NCBI RefSeq assembly: GCF_000350225.1
Contig: NW_005179054.1
Coordinates: 1-64,000, forward strand
Source: Chondrus crispus
Lineage: Eukaryota; Rhodophyta; Florideophyceae; Gigartinales; Gigartinaceae
Direction: 5' to 3'
DNA: 64,000 bases
The position numbers were made by a program, and so were the translations under genes. The notes under the pieces were generated by a model, which saw only the letters and a list, made by a program, of their open reading frames with translations, was not told the DNA's origin and ran no database searches. Positions within the stretch are counted from its first letter, which is position 1. Every line of letters starts with the position of its first letter. Below are positions 51,681 through 61,165 of the stretch, piece by piece.

Positions 51681-54600
51681 TTATTTGTCCTCGAATAAGC
51701 TTGGAGGTGGGTAGTAGGTGATGGAGTCGAAGTAACGTTGAATAGAAGGCTTGTGGCATGGAAGGTCTTGTTCGTCAATCCAATTGTCTTGAAGTGTGTT
51801 TCCTGAGTTTTCTGATACTAAGAAATCGATAGAGTCTTGAGTGCTGCGGTGGGAAATGATGTCAATTGTAGGCGGCATCTTGTCTTCGGTCTGAAATGTA
51901 GACTCGCGACCGATAGTTCTTCTATGTTGATCATTGTAGTATGGCTTGAGAAGAGATATGTGGAATGTAGGATGAAGGTTTTGATATTTCTCTGGTAGTT
52001 GCAACTCGTATGCGTTTCCGGACGCTAGGATGTCGATGACTTCGAATGGTCCAATGTACTTCGGTGATAACTTTTTGCTTCTTCCTGTCTTGAGTGGTAA
52101 GTTCTTCGTCGAGAGCATTACTTGGTCTCCTAGGTGAAATGAATGATCTCTTCTGTGTTTGTTGACTTGTTCGGCGTTTCGTTCGTTCGAAGCTGTGATG
52201 GACAGCTTTGCCATTTCATTAGCTCTTCTTATGTTCTCCAAAAACCTTTGTGTGGTCACAGTAGGTGTTTCTGATCCATCAGAGTGGAGGACGTCAGAAA
52301 CAGAGAGTGGGTGCTGACCATACTCTAGGAAAAAAGGAGTTTGTTTAGTTGTGTCACTTATGTGATTGTTGTACGCAAACTCGAGTCCTGGTAGGTGTTT
52401 ACTCCAGTCTCTTTGCGTATAGCTAACAAAGCAACGTAGCATTTCTTGCAATGTTCTGAATGCCCTTTCTGATTGTCCAGCAGTTTGAGGATGGAAGGCG
52501 GTTGATAAGTTAACTTGACTCGTAGTAGCTTCATGATTTTCTTCCATAAAGTACTTGTGAATCTTGTGTCACGGTCTGATATTATCTTTCTTGGAAGACC
52601 GTGATGTTTGTATATCTCGTTGTAGAACACCCCTGCTGTATCTTTGGCAGTATGGTTTGATTCAATTGGAATAAAATGCGTGTGTTTCGAGAGTTTGTCC
52701 ACAACAACAAGTATAGCAGTTTTGTTCGTATTCGTCCCCGGGAGATCGAATATGAAGTCCATAGATATATGTTCCCATTTCTTTAGTGGTGGCGGAAATG
52801 GTCTGAATTTTCCCAGTTTGTTCTGGGTTAGGCTTTTGGCTTCTTGACACTTTGCGTATGTCTTGATGTATTCGTGTAGTTCTTTGTTCATGCTAGGCCA
52901 ATAAAAATGTCTCCTGACATATTGTAAGGTCTTTTTGAATCCTCGATGTGCACCAAAGAGAGATTCGTGAGTGTCGTGCAACACGATTTCTCTGATCTTT
53001 CCTTTCGGAATACAGAGCCTATTCTCAAAGTAAAGGCGGTTTTTGTTATTACTGAACGGAGCAGTTGGGGTTTCAAACGCATTCTTGAAATCGGGGTCCT
53101 TTCTGTACTCTCGTTCAAGGCTTTTGAGAATATTTTCATCCACCTTTACCAGTGTAAATGCCATCAACTGTTTCACAACACTGGCTGATGTCTGGTGCAC
53201 TTCCTGGTACTGTCTCGATAATGCATCAGCTACTGTATTCTGCTTTCCCTTCATGTAATCAATGTGGTAGTCGAACTCTTGCATGAATTCAACCCATCTG
53301 GCTTGTTTTCGGGATAAGATTCGTTGTGAATCCAAGTATTTCAATGGGTGATGGTCAGTCAGTATCTTAAACTTTGAGCCGTGTAGGTATGGTCTCCAAG
53401 TTTGTAAAGAGTACACAATAGCAAGAAGTTCTCTTTTATGTGTACTTTATCCTTGTTCTGCTTTATTCAGTTTCCATGAAGCGTATGCTACTGGGCGGCA
53501 TCCTGTTTCGTCAGTTTGCGTGAAGACAGCACCAACACCTGTTTGAGATGCGTCAGAAGTTACTTCATACGGTAAACTGGGATCTGCGTATCGAAGTACG
53601 GGAGCCTCTGTTAGTTTGCTCTTCAGTTCTTCAAATGCTCCTTTTTGTGATGGTCCCCACTGAAAAGGTGTACCTTTTCTTGTTAGATTAGATAAAGGAG
53701 TTGCTATCGTCGCAAAGTCCTTTACAAATCTCCGGTAGTAGTTACAAAGACCAAGAAAGCTTTGAATTTGCTTTACATTACGAGGAGCTTCCCATTTTTG
53801 AACAGCTTCAATCTTCCTTGGGTTCACTTGAATACCATTCTCACTTATTGTGTGGCCAAGGTACTCAAGATTATGACAAAGGAATTTACACTTTGAAAGC
53901 TTTCCGTATAGTTGATGCTCCTTCAATATTTGCAGTATTGTCCTAAGATGGTTCAGATGATCCTGTTTCGTTTTACTGTAGATAAGGATGTCGTCTAAGT
54001 AGACAAGGACAAACTTATCTAAGTGTGGTCTGAAGATATTGTTCATGAGTGTCTGGAAGCATCCTGGAGCCCCTGTTAATCCAAAGGGCGTTACTAGGTA
54101 TTCGTATTGACCATATCTAGTCCGGAATGCTGTCTTTTGAATATCAACATCCCTCAACCTTATTTGATGATACCCCGATCTTAGATCAATGGTCGAGAAG
54201 TATTTCGATCCTCCTACTTGATCCCATACTTCATCGATTTTCGGTAAGGGTACTTGGTTCTTAATAGTCTGTTTGTTGAGTGCTCGATAATCGATGCACA
54301 TTCTTAGGCCACCGTCTTTCTTTGGAGTGAACAAGACAGGGCTACCCCAAGGACTTATACTTGGGCGTATGAATCCATTTTCAAGGGCTTCTTCTAGCTG
54401 GTTCTTCATTTCTTCCAGCTCTTTTCTTGAAAGTTTATAGATGGGACCCGTTTTGGGTCTTGCGTCCATTTCTAAGTCTATTCTCATTTCAACGGATCTT
54501 TTCGGAGGCAATCCTTTAGGCAGATCCTGCGGGAATACGCATCTGTATTCTCCCAGGAGTCTGTCTAACTGTTTCATGTAATCGTCCTTTTCACTAGTCT

Positions 54601-55279
54601 CTATAGTATTTTCTCCTTCCTCTTGAGAAGGTTTCAATACGACATGATATATGGTGCTTTTCTGCTTTTTCGCTAACCTCACGAACTGTTTACTCGTAAG
54701 CATGTATGTCAGGCGGGCTTCCCCATGCTTATGAGCCTCTGCGTCCAGAGTTATTAACCTTTCTTCCTGTTTAAGGAGCATACGGTTCATTTTCCAATCG
54801 ATTAAAGGGTTGGCTTCGGATAACCACGCTTTGCCTAGGATTAAGTCGTAAGCAATCCAGTCCACCACGTATGGCCGTACGGTAATGGTAGCTTCCCCAA
54901 TCCGTATGATAAGGTTCTCGCAACACCGATCCATAGGAACAAGTGTTCGGTCCCATAGTTCTGCACTCAGGTTAGTATTCTCCTTTCTCAACTTCAATTT
55001 CTCTGCATATGCCTTTGATATTACTATTTCTTCGCACCCACTGTCTACCAGAATATTGCAACGGGAATTGTCGGTTGCATCTTGCACCTCCCCGTTGAAT
55101 ACTAGTAGAGCTTGCCCCTTTGTATTTCTTCTCTTCTTGTATGGTGAGAATGTACATACTTTGACGGACTCTTTACCGTTGTTCTCTCTTGAATACTGCT
55201 TCTTTTTGTCTTTTTGTTTTTTATCATTTTTTTGCGTTTTTGTAGTTTTGTCTTCGGCTATAGTACATTTATCCGCCAA
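51681..55279 (-). pseudogene. Element E pol: protease, RT, RNase H, integrase, chromodomain-like tail
   Basis: From 55279: Lys-rich start, protease [13 protein letters not shown] (residues about 77-89), reverse transcriptase ([38 protein letters not shown]), RNase H start ([15 protein letters not shown]). TAA at 53447-53449 interrupts before KRELLAIVYSLQTWRPYL. Integrase follows with HESLFGAHRG and YAKCQEAK (first Cys of the pair is Tyr), MDFIFDLPG, SDRDTRFTS, then a frame switch near 52510-52547 before GQSERAFRTLQ and YIGPFEVID. The tail (IDIISHRSTQDSIDFLV, WIDEQDL) looks like a chromodomain that has lost its aromatic cage. It ends seven bases before the polypurine tract. Confidence 0.9.
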
Positions 55280-55367
55280 TGTGCCGACTTCACTTAACGG
55301 AACAACTAGTTTTTGTTTTGGGTGAACGCGTTAGGTCTAGGCCTCTGATTGTTGTAGTGGATTCTGG

Positions 55368-56207
55368 CTATGCAGTTTTGTTTACTACAGACGAAGCATA
55401 ACCTATGCTCAATTCTTCGCGATTTTCTGCTGGGGACAGTTTCGTACTTCTGCGCGGTTGCATGTTCCCAATTTGCATTGGTGTAGGCGCAGAGGAGAAA
55501 TTAGGCGTTGATCTTGCGAATCCAAAGTAGTTTTGACCACTATTGAAGAGACTATCAAGTCTGTCCGCAATTTTCATAGCGTCTTGTAATGATTGTGGTT
55601 CCGCCCGCTCGACCTCGATTCTTGTGCGGGTCTTAAGTCCCTGGCTGTAATGGAATATCTGTTCAGCAGATGTCATACTTGGGATCTGCAAGAGCCATCT
55701 TGAGAACTCTCTATTATATTCCCGGACTAAGGTTAACTTGCCCATTTGTTTTAGATCACTCAACATTTTTCTTGCGGTCAACTCTCTGTTCACAGTTTCA
55801 AAATAGTTTAATAGTTCTTTTTGAAACTCATCATATGATGTTATAGCATTGTCGTTTAGGTTTGCTAACTCCCACCATTGTAGTCCCGCACCCGTCATAT
55901 AGCTTACGGCATAGTTGATTTTTGTATTGTCATCGATTGTATTGCTGTGCTGCGCAAAAATATTTGCTATACTTTTCAACCAGCTTCGGGCATTTTCACC
56001 GTTGAACTTTTCAGGTTTGCCAGTTTTTAACAAAAGGCTATTGCTATTGCTATTCGTGGTATTTACGTTAGAAATAGATTGGGTGGCGATAGCAACAGCT
56101 TGATTTGTTTGAGCTATTTGCTCCTGTAATGACTGATTAGCTTGAGCTACTTGCTGGCGGAGAGAGCTGATCTCATTTTGCATTTGGATTATTGAATCTG
56201 GCTCCAT
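55368..56207 (-). CDS. Element E gag
   Basis: ATG 56207 opens a 279-codon frame. The N-terminus has a Gln-rich coiled coil (ISSLRQQVAQANQSLQEQIA), then a retrotransposon-gag capsid domain (KFNGENARSWLKSIANIF, YMTGAGLQWWELANL, REYNREFSRWLLQI). The frame ends at 55368. A Cys-rich stretch that looks like a damaged zinc knuckle (CFVCSKQNCIARIH) lies in another frame at 55400-55350, so the natural C-terminus has probably been lost by a frame shift. Confidence 0.85.
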   Translation of the reverse strand: MEPDSIIQMQNEISSLRQQVAQANQSLQEQIAQTNQAVAIATQSISNVNTTNSNSNSLLLKTGKPEKFNGENARSWLKSIANIFAQHSNTIDDNTKINYAVSYMTGAGLQWWELANLNDNAITSYDEFQKELLNYFETVNRELTARKMLSDLKQMGKLTLVREYNREFSRWLLQIPSMTSAEQIFHYSQGLKTRTRIEVERAEPQSLQDAMKIADRLDSLFNSGQNYFGFARSTPNFSSAPTPMQIGNMQPRRSTKLSPAENREELSIGYASSVVNKTA

Positions 56208-56283
56208 AGTGTACAGTAGACAATTTTGAAATTTTCAAACAAGGCAATTTTTTAATGCAAAATTTCTACTGTAGTCAATACCT

Positions 56284-56919
56284 CTAAATTGAACGTTTAG
56301 AGTATTTCTTGAGGTGCCCCAAGGTCTTCGATAGTACACCGGGGTTCGTTTTCCTCGGTTTAGTAACCTTGATCCAACGTCCAATCACGCCCTTGCTCGA
56401 TGCCAAGTGTACTAGTCGATGTAGTTCCTTGACACGGCGGCGGTGCTCGTCTTCAACCTTATGCGCGTTGAACAATAAGGCGTTCCTGTAGTTCGTATGA
56501 CATAAATCGCACTTTATTGTAAGGATATTAGAGTGCTCGCGGTTAAGATTTTCCACAGCAGGGCCAAATCCACGGCTTAAAATGAGGTGCCTTATATGGG
56601 ACTCAGACTGGTTGTGCTCCGGCCACGATTGGTTGTACGGCTTGTTAACTTGACAAGTGGAGCACTTCTCTCCACTCGGTCCTGCGTTAGCCGACGGTAG
56701 CTCGAAGGTTGCCCCACGGTCGAGCTCACCCTTTTCCAGAGCAATATTAAAAAGTAACTCTTTTTCACCGGGCAGCGGTGTTGCACTCTTGTTAGCCGAG
56801 GTAGATTGGCTCTGAGCTTGAATTTCGCCTTGTTTTTTGACGATAATGGGCTCCGGCTCGCTATTGGTGCGGCCCGTGCCACGTGTGGAATCTGCGCTGT
56901 TGGTGTTGATTTCGCACAC
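56284..56919 (-). CDS. Extra zinc-finger ORF upstream of gag in element E
   Basis: An intact 211-codon frame from ATG 56919 lies between the primer-binding site and gag, where Ty3 elements normally have only leader. The N-terminal half is polar and disordered. Two Cys/His pairs follow: CSTCQVNKPYNQ...H...H, and CDLCHTNYRNALLFNAHK..DEH with CX2C-X12-H-X5-H spacing, similar to U1/matrin-type C2H2 fingers. The C-terminus is basic (KVTKPRKTNPG, KKYSKRSI). A nucleic-acid-binding role is inferred. It remains open although gag and pol are broken. Confidence 0.65.
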   Translation of the reverse strand: MCEINTNSADSTRGTGRTNSEPEPIIVKKQGEIQAQSQSTSANKSATPLPGEKELLFNIALEKGELDRGATFELPSANAGPSGEKCSTCQVNKPYNQSWPEHNQSESHIRHLILSRGFGPAVENLNREHSNILTIKCDLCHTNYRNALLFNAHKVEDEHRRRVKELHRLVHLASSKGVIGRWIKVTKPRKTNPGVLSKTLGHLKKYSKRSI

Positions 56920-56952
56920 TGGAAAACTTTTGGTAAAAAATAGGGTTAGATC

Positions 56953-56970
56953 GATTTGGCGATGCTACCA
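56953..56970 (-). other. Element E primer-binding site
   Basis: TGGTAGCATCGCCAAATC on the minus strand, two bases inside the 5' LTR. TGGTAGC at this place resembles sites pairing with initiator tRNA-Met in other Ty elements; identity not proven. Confidence 0.7.
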
Positions 56971-56972
56971 CT

Positions 56973-57467
56973 TTTAGCGGTGCGCAGGGTTATTAAAATG
57001 AACAGAGTGACTTACTTGTGTTGAATGGTTTTGCAAAGCGGTTCTTAAGTTGGACACACTTGGGGTTGCAGGTTGGGTGGCTCTCAGGGTTAGTGAGTGG
57101 TTGTGCCCGGCCCCTTTTGCTTTCCCCGTCCGAACGCCGCGCCTTTTATAGAAATCGTATCTGAAATTTAGAACAATACAGTACCTGCTAGACTATAATA
57201 AACTATCCTTTCACTCTACAACTAATCTCCATACAATCGCTTATGTCCTTGCCTTCAATCTCCCCGACCATCCTCTTTAGTACTAGTGGATACTGTACTC
57301 CTCCTTTGACAATTCTTTTAGGTATGGCATAGAAATTATGTTGTAGTTCTATGCCATCCTTTTAAAGAATGGAGGAGCCAGTCCATTCGGGAAGGACACG
57401 CGCAGTATGTTTATACAAAGTAAAAGTACAAAGACATACATACTGTGCTTGTCCTTCAACCGTTACA
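56973..57467 (-). repeat. Element E 5' LTR
   Basis: Same length (495 bp) as the 3' LTR. The one difference noticed is G instead of A in GGTTGGGT(G/A)GCTCTC. Confidence 0.95.
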
Positions 57468-57639
57468 TGACGGGATGGGCATCAATGAGAAAAAGAAGAG
57501 GAAACGAAGTGACGAAGGAGCACGCAGGAAAATTCAATTTACGGATCAAAGGCGACATGACGAGGTCGCAAATTCAGCGTCACGCAGGCAGGATAGAGAT
57601 GCGACAAGCTATCACGAGGGAAGTGTCGCGCCCGTCAGC

Positions 57640-59370
57640 TCAGACGGGAGGGTTGCCAAAGGATTTGCCCTTTGGAAGCGATGACGCAAGGCGAGCTAAA
57701 ACTCGCAGGTCGTCAATCGAGGCTCCTTGCAGAGCCTCTCCCTCAACACCGTGAGCACGGAGCAAGGCAGAGTATACGCTCGTGACGTCGTGGGTATTTT
57801 TGGAAATTGTTGGAGATGGGGGGGGGGAGATATCACTTCCCTCACCGACAATGTTTCCGTGTGGCCTGCCGAGGAAATTTCGACAGCAGGCGGCGCCTTT
57901 GACCAGGATGGAGAGGCTAGGGCTGCGCGCGGGGAAGCAGGGACAGCCGATCGAGGAGGAATTGGAGAGGAAGGACGGGAGCATAGGTGAAGCTCCCGGG
58001 GGTCAGATGTGACGATGGGGGTATCGTCGGGGACCGGTGTTTGGTTTCCGAATCGGCGGCTCGTTTGGGCTTCCCACGCTGAGCAGAGGGTCGATGACCA
58101 GGGGTTGAACCACACGAAGTCGCCCGCGGCTGGGTGGTTTCGACCAGGGGAGAAAGAGGGACGTTGGCGATTGAAGGATCGAGAGGAGTTTTGCGGAGGG
58201 ACACAGTCCCAATCCACGCCCTCGATCGTATCAAGGAGGGAGCGTATTTCGCGATTGACATCAGAGCCACCCAGAGGGACAGTGAAGTCCAACAGACGCC
58301 ATTTGTGCTATCAGCTTTGCGGGGAGGTGCCACAGGCGCCAGCAGTCATAGGTCTCCCACAAGAGGGTCGCAGCTACTTTGACGCACCAGTCTGTGAGGA
58401 AGACCACCCATAACCTGTGTTGCGGATCCCGCAGGTAGCTGCCATAGTACGTGAGTATGGGTCCCATTTGGGCCCAAAAGCCTTGACTCACCTCGTATTG
58501 GCTCCACCATGAGGGGACGCGCTGGTAACGACTTGCATAATGCTGACGGGAAATCTCGCGCGCCTCTACCATTTGGTAGCCGATGAAGTACCCCGTATCA
58601 TACCGAATACGCCGTTCAAAGCGCACTGTGTTCTGAAAGAAGAAAATACCCCCGCGTTTTAAATGACGGAAATTCGAAGGGATAATGGGTTCGGTCCAAA
58701 AGATGGCATCGGATGTGACAGTATGTCGGTTTCGCCACAGGCGATCCGCCTCGGCGGCAGGGTCACCAAAGGTGATATCAATGAGATTGTCTAAGTAGAG
58801 GCGTTCGCCCTCTGTACGACAACGCCAGGTGTCGCAACCGTATGACGAGGGTATGAGGGTGTCGGAAATAGGGATGGCAAGTCGAGCGAATACGGCCTCC
58901 ATAAATCGCAGGGAGAGAGTGAGACGGCCCCGTGGGGGAGGATAACGTAGGATGGAAGTCGGAATTGCTATACGGGTTCGCCAGTCAAAGGAGCGGATAG
59001 CAAGCACAGGGAGATTACCGGGAAGCATGCCCGCGTCGTCGGCGAATTGGTGTTCGATTTTGGAAACGTCGCGAATACCCACGGAGGAGAACCACTGGGC
59101 CGAGGCAAATAAGGAAGGATGTTCGTCCATGATTTTGTCCTGTAGCTCTTCGAGCGAGGGGTAGTGGCGGGCTACCCAAGAGGGATGATAACCTGGATGA
59201 AAGGCCGGGTCGGAGACGTCCGAATTAGGGGGACGTCGGGGTATAGGAGGGAGGTCGACGGAAGCGCGAGACTTGTTCGCGAAGCCGACCCCGGTGCGTC
59301 GACGGGCAGTATTTTCGCCCGCGAGCTCAGGAGATGGAGGACACGTGGGATTCGTCTTGTCCTTGCTCAT
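57640..59370 (-). pseudogene. Antisense ORF of element B (homologue of the element A antisense ORF), frameshifted
   Basis: Read against gag-pol from ATG 59370, about 190 bp from the 3' LTR. The first frame (59370-58261) contains RYPPPRGRLTLSLRFMEAVF, DRLWRNRH, and PILTYYGSYLRDPQHRLWVV. Near 58280 it shifts to a frame with DFTVPLGGSDVNREIRSLLD and DFVWFNPWSSTLCSAW. A third frame ends with SVYSALLRAHGVEGEAL at about 57640. These match, in order, segments of the element A antisense ORF. Length, position relative to chromodomain and LTR, and orientation agree. The far C-terminus may be lost at the element E insertion (57467). No known domain is recognised; the product has many Trp/Tyr/Arg and no catalytic motif I know. 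Confidence 0.7.
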
Positions 59371-59562
59371 GCGGAGACCGTCGGTCAGGAATGGAAAAGT
59401 AGGGGGTCGAGAAGAGAAGAAGGAGTTGAAGATCAAGGAGTGTAGCCGATGTGCAAGGACGCTCAGAAGGGGGATATGTAGTGCAATACGCACCTGGAAA
59501 GGGGGGTTAAAAGAAAGGAAAATATTTGGATATGAAAAGTAGTCCGGGTTGGGGGACACACG

Positions 59563-60516
59563 TGTGAATAATTGCACAATTTTAATTTTTAATTATTTTA
59601 TTTTATTTAGTTAATTAGTTGGCATTAATTTTGCTGACACTAGATTAGATCTAGGATCTAGCGCCGCGAGCTACTGTAGTGACTCCGGCGGGACGATATA
59701 TACCTTAGCCCTCTGACCACCAAGTCAGTAAAGGTAATCCGAGTTGCCAGAGTTGAATGTCGCCTTTGTCGAAGTCCGTCTCTACCAAGACGCTCCCTTT
59801 TACCTAAGCCTACGGCATGCTTTGCGCTCGGGGGTTCCCATTTTCTTTTTCCTTTATTTCCCTATTCATTTCTACCTCTATCTCTATTTTTCCCCTAATT
59901 GTGTTGGTTCCACTGGAGTTGGTTGCGACCGATCCGGTGTAGGTGTTTTAGCCATCGGGCAACACGTTGTGTAGCGCTGCTACTGTTTCAAGTTCCGTCG
60001 GAAGGCTGTTGCAACGACGCCTCCGTCGAAGGTCTTACTGTATAAGACAGAGTTGGTACCGCCTCCCGCGATCGCGATCGCGCCGGTGAGGGTGTTTTTA
60101 GCCATCGGGCAACACGTCGGTAGTAGCGCTGCTACACGGTTACGATCCCGTCAGATAGTGCTGAGCAAGCCCCCGTCGAAGACCTTGAATTATACCCAAG
60201 GTGCTGAAGACGCTCGTCGAGCATTGGCCTTACAACCCAGCGAACCGCGGTGACATGTAGACAAGCCCAACCGCACTCGTCGAGCGCTCAAGTCTTCGCA
60301 AGTCTCTACCACCATTTTCCTCCCGGGCCGGGCATCTTTCCTTAACCCCCCCGTCGGAGTTGAGCTACCGTGGGCCGCAAGCCCACACAAGGGGAAAGGG
60401 AGTCTCGAACGCTCCGTAGCGCGTGCCATCGGCAGTGGTTGTTGCTGCTGTTGTTTTTTGTCTTTTTGTTTGACCGTCGGACTGTGTTCGCGGCCTGCCA
60501 GGCACATTGCACTACA
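59563..60516 (+). repeat. Element B 3' LTR, about 954 bp
   Basis: Starts TGTGAATAATTGCACAA and ends GCACATTGCACTACA. TATATA is at 59697-59702. It is highly similar to the 5' LTR from TAGATTAGATCTAGGATC onward but with many scattered differences and small indels, so B is clearly older than E. It is followed directly by element C sequence. Confidence 0.85.
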
Positions 60517-60575
60517 CTCTTGCCTCGGTGTTTACCAATACCGGCACTTGTGACATAGATGGCAGCACAATCTGC

Positions 60576-60986
60576 TTAGCCACTCGCACTTTGTTGGATC
60601 TCGTCCGTGTCGGCAGGTTCTCCATATTTTCCGATCCCTTCGGGCCCCGGGGAGCTCCCCAGCAGGGTCACACTTCCTCCATTGCGAAAGACAACTCGCC
60701 TCTCTTTTGGCAAGATGCCCCTCACATGGCGATCGATAAACTTCGTCCCCAAAATGGCGCTCACCGCTAGGTTGCTTGCCACTAAAAAATGCATCCTCGT
60801 GGTCATATTTCCAATTCGGACGTGTAGCACCACCACTCCGCTAAGAGCCATTGCATTCTTCGAAGCGTCCGTTAGTCGTGGGGTCGGTTTTCTCGCTGCG
60901 TTCTCTCTCCAATTCGGGGGAAGAACGCGCTCGTGGATAATGTTAGGGCCGGCTCCATTGTCTAGGACACCCCTGATAGGAAACAT
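60576..60986 (-). pseudogene. Element C aspartic protease, active site altered
   Basis: The 136-codon frame reads GVLDNGAGPNIIHERVLP where DTGAGPNLV is expected, so the catalytic-loop Thr is Asn. The partner motif is VSAILGTKFID. Alignable with A and B proteases throughout. It has no upstream in-frame link to gag and ends 60 bp from the B LTR. Confidence 0.75.
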
Positions 60987-61165
60987 AACCGTCGGTCGGC
61001 ATCCGACTGACAGGTCTAATTTATAGTTCTCCTTTCTCAGGACGCAAACCGGGTCTCTTGCTACATTATTCCCACGAGGCTTTCCCTTCTGCCGGTGCCG
61101 GTGTGTCCTTCGGGTCGGGGGTGCTTCCCTCCGGACGAGGCTCGGTTAAAGGGAGACAGAAGCTT

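Larger units (their letters stand above)
51165..57467 (-). mobile_element. Young Ty3 chromovirus-type element E nested in element B
   Basis: Two 495-bp LTRs that I read as differing at one base, a perfect 5-bp target duplication TGACG (51160-51164 and 57468-57472), a primer-binding site and a polypurine tract define a complete insertion. Minus-strand order: LTR, extra zinc-finger ORF, gag, protease, reverse transcriptase, RNase H, integrase, degenerate chromodomain, LTR. Coding frames carry one stop and at least two frame switches despite the near-identical LTRs. It differs in sequence and primer from A, B and C. Confidence 0.95.
39522..60516 (+). mobile_element. Chromovirus B, nearly full length, interrupted by element E
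   Basis: Two similar LTRs (39522-40467 and 59563-60516) in the same orientation bracket a primer-binding site, gag, protease, reverse transcriptase, RNase H, integrase, chromodomain, a long unexplained stretch, and an antisense ORF before the 3' LTR. Element E (51165-57467) is nested inside. No matching target duplication was found (ACAAG on the left, CTCTT on the right), agreeing with rearrangement at the left end. At least five in-frame stops and several frame switches make it non-autonomous. Confidence 0.85.
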
